Origin: Pseudomonas massiliensis
GTDB taxonomy: Bacteria > Pseudomonadota > Gammaproteobacteria > Pseudomonadales > Pseudomonadaceae
Length of the DNA stretch: 64,000 nt
Direction of reading: 5' to 3'
Assembly: GCF_000826105.1 (NCBI RefSeq)
Contig: NZ_CCYK01000004.1
Span: 372,001-436,000 of the forward strand
The notes beneath the pieces are model-generated. The model was not told the origin of the DNA, searched no databases, and saw only the letters and a program-made list of their open reading frames with translations. Positions 7,953 through 14,794 of this stretch are shown piece by piece. Numbering within the stretch: position 1 is the first letter of the stretch; every line of letters begins with the position of its first letter. Position numbers and translations under genes: made by a program.

Positions 7953-8689
7953 AAAAAGTGCTGATCATCGGCGCCACCTCCGGCATCGCCAGCGCCTGCG
8001 CCCGCCTCTGGGCGGTGGAGCGCTGCGAGTTCTTCCTGGTGGCGCGCAATGTCGAAAAGCTGGAGTTGACCGCCAGCGACCTGCGCGCCCGTGGCGCTGG
8101 CCCTATCCACACCCATTTGATGGACGCTACCGCCTTCGCTGCCCATGCCGCGATGATGGCTGCCTGCCTGGCCGCCCTGGGGCAGATCGACATTGCCCTG
8201 ATCGCCCATGGCACGCTGCCGGACCAGGCTGCGTGCGAGCAGGACGTGACCACCGCCATCAAGGAGTTCACCAACAACGCCACCTCGGTGATCGCCCTGG
8301 GCACCTTGCTGGCCAACCATTTCGAGCGCCAGCGCTGTGGCACCCTGGCGGTGATTTCCTCGGTGGCCGGCGACCGGGGCCGAGGCTCCAATTACCTCTA
8401 TGGTGCGGCCAAGGCAGCGGTGACCACTTTCTGCGATGGCTTGCAGGCGCGCCTGTTCAAGGCAGGTGTGCACGTGGTGACCATCAAGCCAGGCTTCGTC
8501 GATACTCCCATGACCCAGGGCCTGCCACTGCCCGCGGCCCTGGTAGCCAGCCCGGCGGCGGTGGCGCGACGGATCGTGCAGGGCATCGGTGCCCGCGCCT
8601 CCACGCTCTATGCGCCCGGGTTCTGGGCGCTCATCATGTGGGTGATCCGTGCCATTCCGCAGCCGTTGTTCAAGAGGCTCAAACTGTGA
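7949..8689 (+). CDS. DprE2-like short-chain dehydrogenase (2'-keto reductase candidate)
   Basis: A 246-residue short-chain dehydrogenase/reductase. The N-terminal cofactor motif is LIIGATSGIASACARLW, the mid-protein block is AVISSVAGDRGRGSN with the catalytic YxxxK as YGAAKAA, and the C-terminus is hydrophobic (FWALIMWVIRAIP), as in DprE2 enzymes, which are membrane-associated. The expected step is NAD(P)H reduction of the 2'-keto intermediate made by the preceding oxidase, giving polyprenyl-phosphoryl arabinose by net C2' epimerisation. The start overlaps the upstream stop by four bases (ATGA). SDR sequence alone would not give the substrate; the neighbours do. Confidence 0.85.
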   Translation: MKKVLIIGATSGIASACARLWAVERCEFFLVARNVEKLELTASDLRARGAGPIHTHLMDATAFAAHAAMMAACLAALGQIDIALIAHGTLPDQAACEQDVTTAIKEFTNNATSVIALGTLLANHFERQRCGTLAVISSVAGDRGRGSNYLYGAAKAAVTTFCDGLQARLFKAGVHVVTIKPGFVDTPMTQGLPLPAALVASPAAVARRIVQGIGARASTLYAPGFWALIMWVIRAIPQPLFKRLKL

Positions 8690-9639
8690 CCGCCCTGGCC
8701 GCCGGCGGCACCTGGCAGTACCGGGCCGTGGCGCTGTCCGTGGTGGCCTCGGCGTTGGGTTACCTGCTGTTTTCGCTCTGGGCCGGTTGGCAGCCGGTAA
8801 GCCATGCGGTGCTGGCCGTGGGTCTGGGCGGCACCTTGCTGGCCTTGGGCATGTCCCTGGTGAACTACGGTCTGCGTTTCATTCGCTGGCAAACCTACCT
8901 GGGGCTGATGGGGCACAGGGTGCCCTGGGCCACCAGCTGGCGCATCTACCTGGCCGGCTTCGCCCTGACCACCACCCCAGGGAAGGCCGGCGAAGCGCTG
9001 CGCGGGGTGCTGCTCAAAGACCATGGTGTGCCTTGGCCGACCAGCCTTGCGGCCTTCTTCAGCGAGCGGCTTTCGGACCTCTTCGCCGTAGTGCTGCTGA
9101 CCCTGTTCGGCCTTAGCCTTTACCCCGAAGCCAAGCCGCTGATCTTCCTGGGGCTGGGCCTGGTGGGTGGCGGCTTGCTGGTGCTTTCCCAAAGCCGCCT
9201 GCTGGCCTGGGTCGGACGCTGGCTCGCCATGCAGTCTGGCCGCTGGGCACGCTTGCTTGGCACGCCGCTGCAGATCGTGCTCGAAGCCCAGCGCTGCCAT
9301 CGCCCGGCCATGCTTGCCTGGTCCACCGTCCTTAGTGTGCTGGCCTGGAGCGCCGAGGCGCTGGCCTTTCATTGGATCCTGCAGTGGATGGGCGCGGATG
9401 TGCCCCTGGCCTTTGCCGTGTTCGTGTACGCCCTAGCCATGCTTGCCGGCGCGATCAGTTTCATGCCCGGCGGGCTGGGCGGCACCGAGGCGGTGATGGT
9501 GGGATTGCTGGTGTGGAAGGGCATGTCCGGCGCCGACGCCGTGGCCGCCACCGTACTCATTCGCTTGGCTACCCTGTGGTTCGCGGTGGGGCTGGGCGCG
9601 CTGATGCTGATGCGCGGTCGCCGCGATGCGCGCGCTTGA
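8686..9639 (+). CDS. Lysylphosphatidylglycerol synthase-type membrane protein (PF03706-like), candidate lipid-linked sugar flippase
   Basis: A 317-residue multi-span membrane protein with the signature blocks of the LPG-synthase transmembrane/UPF0104 family: LRFIRWQTYL, the loop TTTPGKAGEALRGVLLKDHG, FFSERLSDLFAVVLL and the C-terminal ISFMPGGLGGTEAVMVGLL. About eight hydrophobic spans are visible. It starts with GTG at 8686, overlapping the previous stop as GTGA. Family members are often found in glycan and lipid operons; moving the polyprenyl-linked sugar across the inner membrane is a plausible job here but is inference from position between the DprE2-like gene and the glycosyltransferase-like gene. 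Confidence 0.75.
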   Translation: MTALAAGGTWQYRAVALSVVASALGYLLFSLWAGWQPVSHAVLAVGLGGTLLALGMSLVNYGLRFIRWQTYLGLMGHRVPWATSWRIYLAGFALTTTPGKAGEALRGVLLKDHGVPWPTSLAAFFSERLSDLFAVVLLTLFGLSLYPEAKPLIFLGLGLVGGGLLVLSQSRLLAWVGRWLAMQSGRWARLLGTPLQIVLEAQRCHRPAMLAWSTVLSVLAWSAEALAFHWILQWMGADVPLAFAVFVYALAMLAGAISFMPGGLGGTEAVMVGLLVWKGMSGADAVAATVLIRLATLWFAVGLGALMLMRGRRDARA

Positions 9640-9661
9640 ATCGTTCAAGGAGATGACACCC

Positions 9662-11119
9662 GTGAAGCAAGGACCCTTCGCTTACCCCCTTGGCCCCCGG
9701 GCTACCCCACTGCGTGGCCCCTGGGCGCTCCTGCTCCTGGCCCTCGCCATTACGGCCAGCTTCCTGGCCTCCAGCGGGCCGGTACAGTGGATGGACAATG
9801 GCATGTTCCTGGCGGACGCCTCCATCGGCCGCTACTTCAGCGAAACCCTCGGTCCTCTCGACCACCCGCTCTATCAATTCTTCAATACGGCGGTGTTCGA
9901 GCTGTTCGGTACCCAGGTGTTGAGCCTGCTCAATTCCATCCTGTTGCTGCCCCTGGCCGCGTCGCTGTATTGGCTGGCAGTGAACCTGGGCGCCCAGCGC
10001 AACCTGGCTATGCTCGGCGCCGCCGTGGCCGTGCTAGCCCATGCGGTGTTCTGGGTGTCCACCAAGGCCGAGGTGTATCTGTTCCATGCCCTCTTCGTAA
10101 TCGCCGCCTATGCCCTTTACTTCGAGCGCCGCGGCAGCCTGGGCGCAGTGAGCAAGCTGCTGTTGATCGGCCTGTTCACCGGCATGGCGGCCAGCATCCA
10201 TCAGCTGACTTTCATTGTGCTGTTGCCCCTGTATCTGCGCCTGCTGATGGAACAGCGGACACGCCTGCTGCTGACGCTACCGGCCTTTGCCCTAGGCTTC
10301 GCCACTGCCTACCCGGCCATGTTCAATGACTTGGATTCAGGCCTTTCCCTGTTCCAGATCGCCCGTCACTATCTCACCGGCGCCACGCCCTTCGAAAGCA
10401 ATCCCAACTGGGAAGGCAGCATGCTGCGCTTCGACACTATGTGGCATGAGAAAAACTCCGTGGCCTTGCTGTGCCTGTCTCTGTTGGGGCCACAACTGCT
10501 CGGGCTGTTGTGCTACCCCAAGGACAGCCGCCTGCGCCTGGTATGGTGGGCGCTGTTGCTCGATTTCATTTTCGCCGCGTCCTATAACGTGAACGACCGC
10601 TTCACTTTCTTCCTGCCCGGCGCCTGCTTCGCCGCCATCCTGGGCGTGCTGTGCCTGCGTCAGTGGCTGGGGAATTCACGCTTGGCCAGCTCGGTGCTTC
10701 TGGCTTCGGTGTTCTGCTCCCCAGCGGCGCTGCTGTTCATGTGGATGCTCTATTGCGCCGGCCTCGTGCCCCTGCCCGTACATGCCGAAGCGCTGCCCTA
10801 TCGCAACGACATCCACTATTTCATGGTGCCCTACCTGCGCGACCGCTCCGCCGAAGACTTCGCCCGCTACTACGAAACCTCGGCACCAGCCGGTGCGCTC
10901 ATCGTCAGCGACTGGACACCCATGGGCGCGCTGCGCTCGGCCCAGGCCGCCGGTGCGTTGCAAGGACGCAGCTTCGAGTCCTGTGACAATGCCAGGGATT
11001 TGAGTACGTACCTGAAAGGGGCCGGTGCGTTCCTGCCGCGCATGAGTTACTGCGACAGCCTTACCATGCGTTACAAGTTGGAGAAACTGGTGGTGGGGTA
11101 CCAACTATCAAGTAAATGA
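9662..11119 (+). CDS. GT-C-like multi-span membrane protein, candidate arabinosyltransferase
   Basis: About 485 residues with a dozen hydrophobic spans. The first periplasmic loop reads PVQWMDNGMFLADASIG and then LGPLDHPLYQFFNTAVF, which resembles the acidic loop and HP motif of GT-C enzymes of the DUF2723/PMT kind (aspartate followed by an HPxY element). A soluble C-terminal tail from about residue 385 contains YRNDIHYFMVPYLRDRS. It is the last gene of the operon, so transfer of the lipid-linked sugar to an acceptor in the periplasm is the likely role. I prefer the GTG at 9662: AAGGAG at 9647-9652 is well spaced for it, but too close for the ATG at 9653; the ATG at 9626 has no ribosome site. 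Confidence 0.7.
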   Translation: MKQGPFAYPLGPRATPLRGPWALLLLALAITASFLASSGPVQWMDNGMFLADASIGRYFSETLGPLDHPLYQFFNTAVFELFGTQVLSLLNSILLLPLAASLYWLAVNLGAQRNLAMLGAAVAVLAHAVFWVSTKAEVYLFHALFVIAAYALYFERRGSLGAVSKLLLIGLFTGMAASIHQLTFIVLLPLYLRLLMEQRTRLLLTLPAFALGFATAYPAMFNDLDSGLSLFQIARHYLTGATPFESNPNWEGSMLRFDTMWHEKNSVALLCLSLLGPQLLGLLCYPKDSRLRLVWWALLLDFIFAASYNVNDRFTFFLPGACFAAILGVLCLRQWLGNSRLASSVLLASVFCSPAALLFMWMLYCAGLVPLPVHAEALPYRNDIHYFMVPYLRDRSAEDFARYYETSAPAGALIVSDWTPMGALRSAQAAGALQGRSFESCDNARDLSTYLKGAGAFLPRMSYCDSLTMRYKLEKLVVGYQLSSK

Positions 11120-12164
11120 GGCCGAGGCGGGGCCAGACTGCGTGAGGCTTCATTCAACGTCGTTTCGATTGTTGCTGGGACTGAGCCCCTATCGCGGCGT
11201 CTTCGATACTGCCGACGATGACTTGCAACAGCACAGAGGCCTTTTCCAACCCATGCATAGAGTCGCTGCCTGAATAGTCAGGGAACCAGGGACGTGCATG
11301 GTGAAGACTCCGTGTGCATTCTAGAGCTGCCACGCGTCGTCGCCAAACAAAGGGTGGCAGCTGTACGCAGGTTGGCGAACCGGGACACACGGAACCCGGC
11401 AGACAAGCTTGTCTCCCGCGAACAGCCGCCATGACTCGAACTGCGCATACAAAAAGTGTCGGCAGCGGAAATGGGCGCTGTTGCGCCGTGTAGTCTTCAG
11501 GTCGCCAAACCTGGTCGCCGTATTTGCAGCGACGGGCGAACCATAGCGGCTACCAAGACGCGGCGCAAGCACAGGCCTCTACGGGTTAGTAGCATTAAAA
11601 GGGGGCTAGGTAAGCGCAGCTTTCACGCCAGGTTGGGCGGAGCCTTATGCCGCTTGAAGCGAAACGTCGGTATGACTCGGGGTGGGGTTGCTATCGATCC
11701 AGGCTGTGTGAAAACCCTAACTGAAAAATTAGGAAGGCGTCTCTATGCAAAATCTGCAGCTTAGGAAGTGGTAAGTAGACTCAGATTTCGCGTAGGAGCG
11801 CGGTTTTGAGGTTTTCAACTGTCTTCGCTTTCAAAAACGTTTTCAGACAGCCTGGACCCATAGCAGCCCTTTGAGGAGGAGCGGCATCGACAAGGAAAAG
11901 CAACCGACCTGGTAGCACAGGCCAGAGGACGAGCCAGCCTGGTCACCACCAAGGTTGGCCGATGCGCATGCACCGAAGCTGGAGGCCGGTCTTCAAGCGA
12001 GGCAGTGCAAGACAGGCTTTGTCGCTGCATGAGGAGCACTCGTTACTTTCTTATTTTAAAGACCGGCCTGACCGCACTCCCGCCAGACCCCTTAAATTCT
12101 TTGTCTATTCTCAGGTCGATTCAAGCACTGTGCACTGGACAGTCCCAAATCAAGGAACAACCTG
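11120..12164. other. 1-kb intergenic region without a convincing gene
   Basis: Short open frames exist on both strands but none shows a recognisable protein or a good ribosome site. Around 11700-11825 there is a possible insertion-sequence remnant (listed separately). From about 12030 the sequence becomes AT-richer, and this part should hold the promoter of the RTX gene at 12165, which has an AAGGA ribosome site just upstream of its ATG. Confidence 0.5.
11701..11823. mobile_element. Possible IS remnant or small inverted-repeat element
   Basis: The left edge AGGCTGTGTGAAAACC (11701-11716) faces GGTTTTCAACTGTCT (about 11809-11823), so the ends are imperfect inverted repeats sharing the GAAAACC core. 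The enclosed 120 bases are AT-rich and differ from the surroundings. Ends of this look (GTGTGAAAACC) occur on several IS families in Pseudomonas. No transposase is present and no target duplication is obvious, so the call is tentative. Confidence 0.3.
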
Positions 12165-14711
12165 ATGGCCACCATTTTCAATGTCAAAGACTACGGCGCT
12201 GTCGGCAATAGCCGCGCCGATGACACCCAGGCGCTGCAAGCGGCAATCGATGCTGCAGCGGCGGCCGGTGGCGGTACGGTGTACATACCCGATGGCAGAT
12301 ACAAAGTAAGTACCCAGTCCCCTGGCACGGTGCTAGTGCTCAAGGATAACGTCAACCTGCAAGGGCAAAGCCGTTCAGTGACAATAGAGCTGGATGAAAA
12401 GACCTCAGCCGGCGATATCGACGGCATCATTCATATCAGTGGCACCAATACCAGCGCCCAGGACATCAGAGTGGAGGGCCCTACCCCCTATAACGGCGAA
12501 GTCAGTGCCTGGTCCATCGGTGATGGAATAAAGGTGATCCTCGACCGTATCAGCGCCAGCGGCGTTACCGGGTTCGGTATAGACCTGCGCGCAGAGGGCA
12601 GTCAGGTTCAGCTCACTAATTCGAGGTCCGACTTCAACGACGGGGGCGGTATCGTCGCCGCGGGGCTCGTGAACAGTATCTTGAGCGACACCTCGGTTTC
12701 AGACAACGGTGGAACCGGGCTGGACGTGACCGGCCCGCTGACTGTCCAAGACATGCACATCTTCAACAACAGCGGTCACGGCATTGTCGTCCAGGGCGAC
12801 GACCAAGGGCGAGCCGCGACGCTGGTGGCAGGCAATTCCAACAGTAACTCAGGCGCAGGGGTGCTGGTCGAAAATGCCCAAGGGGCTTTGATTGACCATA
12901 TGTGGGTTGACGATAGTGGAGGCTCGGGGATCGTTGTTAAAAACTCCAACAATACCAAGATCCTCTCCAGCGAGATCGACAGCAATGTCCAGTACGGGAC
13001 CGGGCCAGAAATCCTGCTCGAGGAAAGTACCGGCACCCTGGTGCAGGGCAACACCATCGGCGATCAGACCAAGCCCGAGGCGGGGCATTCTACCTATGGG
13101 GTTGAAGAGCGCGGGCATAGCGACGCAAGCCTGATCGTCGATAATTTCATCACCGGTACTTCCGACGGCGAGGTCAAGGTGCTCGGCGCAACCACCCGCG
13201 CAGCCAATACTGCGGTAGTAATGACCACCTTCGGCACCGCTGGCGATGATACGATTTCGCATTATCAGGCGACATACGACACCCTGGTGTACGGTGGCGG
13301 TGGGCGGGATACCCTTATTGGCGGAACCGGAGACGACACCCTGATAGGTGGCGCAGGGGCGGACCTGATGTCGGGCTACGAGGGTAATGATACCTTCCGT
13401 TTCACCCGCATCAGCGATAGCTACAGCACCGCCACGGCAAGCTTTGCCGACACCATCACCCGCTTCGATGTCAGCCGCGACAGCATTGATGTCACCAGCA
13501 TTGGCTTCAAGGGCTTGGGCGACGGGCATCACGGCACCCTGGCACTTACGTACAGTGCCTACGACAATCTGACCTACCTAAGAAGCCTTGATGCCAACGC
13601 CCATGGGCAAGCCTTTGAGTTGATCCTGGACGGGAATTATCAAGATAGCCTGACCAATGACAACTTCCTTGCATTGGTAAAGGGTACCGGTGGGGATGAC
13701 ATGCTGCATGGCACCGCCGGTGGGCCCGATACGCTGGTGGGCGGGGATGGCGCAGACTCGCTTTACGGCCGCGGTAGCGCCGATCGCCTGGTTGGAGGCG
13801 GGGGCGCTGATCGCCTGGCCGGGGGCGCTGGTGCCGATACCTTCGCCTATACCCGCACTAGCGATAGCCAGGTGGATGCCGCCGGCAGGGACCAGGGGCG
13901 CGACCTGATCTTGGATTTCAAAAGCTCGGAACATGACCAGCTTGACCTCACCGCCCTGGGCTTCACCGGCTTGGGTGATGGCTACGGTACGACGCTCAAG
14001 CTCTCCTACGACCCCGGCGCCAACGTCACTCGGCTGAGCTCGCTTGAGCTGGACGAAGCAGGTAACCGCTTCCAGATCGCTTTCGCGGGTGACCGCCTGC
14101 TGGACCTGGGCACGAATACCCTACAGTTTGCAGTGGCCGACCAGCTCAGGGTCATGTCGTTGTTCGATAACGATTACGTCGATATCACTGGAACCTCGAA
14201 AAGCGACACGCTGACCGGGTCAGCAGGCGACGAGCATATATATGCGCTGGCGGGCAACGATGTGGTGAAAGGGGGCGCAGCCCAGGACACCTTGGTGGGC
14301 GGATCTGGCGTGGACCGGCTGACAGGAGGCACCGGTAATGACTACTTCGTTTTCCAGAACGTCGAAGACAGCTATCGCACTGCCGACCGTAGCTACAGCG
14401 ATGTGATTACGGACTTCGGGCAAGGCTATGATTATCTCGATGTGCGCGCCTTGGGCTTTACCGCCCAAGGTAACGGCCTCGACCACACGTTGAAGATCGA
14501 TTACAACGAAGCACTTGATCGCACCTATGTGCGTAGTCTTGAAGACGATGATCAAGGCCGATACTTCCAGATAACCGTGAAGGGCAATCACTTGGCCGAC
14601 TTCCAAAATGGCGACGGGATATCTTTTGCCCCGGTTGGCACGGCCTTCGCCTCCACGCCGGTTGAGCCGTTAGGTGTCGCCACCACATCCGCCGATCACG
14701 CCTTGGATTGA
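12165..14711 (+). CDS. RTX protein with mannuronan C5-epimerase-like A-module and three R-modules; catalytic residues mostly lost
   Basis: 848 residues. Residues 1-350 are a right-handed parallel beta-helix of the AlgE A-module type (FNVKDYGAVGNSRADDTQALQAA with GGGTVYIPDGRYKVS, later STYGVEERGHSDASLIVDN). In AlgE4 the catalytic residues are Tyr149, Asp152, His154 and Asp178; here the aligned positions are F137, D140, R142 and A166, so only the first aspartate survives. Then come nonapeptide calcium repeats (GGTGDDTLIGGAGADLM) and three R-modules of the IGFKGLGDG type. No Sec signal, as expected for type I secretion. Alginate binding or a structural surface role seems likelier than epimerisation. 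No exporter gene is in the window. Confidence 0.8.
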   Translation: MATIFNVKDYGAVGNSRADDTQALQAAIDAAAAAGGGTVYIPDGRYKVSTQSPGTVLVLKDNVNLQGQSRSVTIELDEKTSAGDIDGIIHISGTNTSAQDIRVEGPTPYNGEVSAWSIGDGIKVILDRISASGVTGFGIDLRAEGSQVQLTNSRSDFNDGGGIVAAGLVNSILSDTSVSDNGGTGLDVTGPLTVQDMHIFNNSGHGIVVQGDDQGRAATLVAGNSNSNSGAGVLVENAQGALIDHMWVDDSGGSGIVVKNSNNTKILSSEIDSNVQYGTGPEILLEESTGTLVQGNTIGDQTKPEAGHSTYGVEERGHSDASLIVDNFITGTSDGEVKVLGATTRAANTAVVMTTFGTAGDDTISHYQATYDTLVYGGGGRDTLIGGTGDDTLIGGAGADLMSGYEGNDTFRFTRISDSYSTATASFADTITRFDVSRDSIDVTSIGFKGLGDGHHGTLALTYSAYDNLTYLRSLDANAHGQAFELILDGNYQDSLTNDNFLALVKGTGGDDMLHGTAGGPDTLVGGDGADSLYGRGSADRLVGGGGADRLAGGAGADTFAYTRTSDSQVDAAGRDQGRDLILDFKSSEHDQLDLTALGFTGLGDGYGTTLKLSYDPGANVTRLSSLELDEAGNRFQIAFAGDRLLDLGTNTLQFAVADQLRVMSLFDNDYVDITGTSKSDTLTGSAGDEHIYALAGNDVVKGGAAQDTLVGGSGVDRLTGGTGNDYFVFQNVEDSYRTADRSYSDVITDFGQGYDYLDVRALGFTAQGNGLDHTLKIDYNEALDRTYVRSLEDDDQGRYFQITVKGNHLADFQNGDGISFAPVGTAFASTPVEPLGVATTSADHALD

Positions 14712-14717
14712 TTGAAT

Positions 14718-14765
14718 CCATACCCTGACGCGCTCGCCACACAATGGGGGCATGGCAGGGTATGG
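14718..14765. terminator. Inverted repeat between convergent RTX genes, possible bidirectional terminator
   Basis: CCATACCCTG (14718-14727) and CAGGGTATGG (14756-14765) form a perfect 10-base stem with a 28-base loop in the 83-bp gap between the stop codons of two convergent genes. There is no strong U-tract on either side, so termination strength is uncertain. Confidence 0.4.
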
Positions 14766-14794
14766 AGCGCAGCAGTGTTCGCACGCAGTACCGA

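Noticed and set aside
11321..11764. Short open frames on both strands in the 1-kb gap
   Set aside because: No ribosome sites, atypical amino-acid composition rich in Arg/Cys, and no resemblance to known proteins.
12165..14711. Calling the RTX gene an active mannuronan C5-epimerase
   Set aside because: Three of four catalytic residues of the AlgE A-module are replaced, so the name would mislead.
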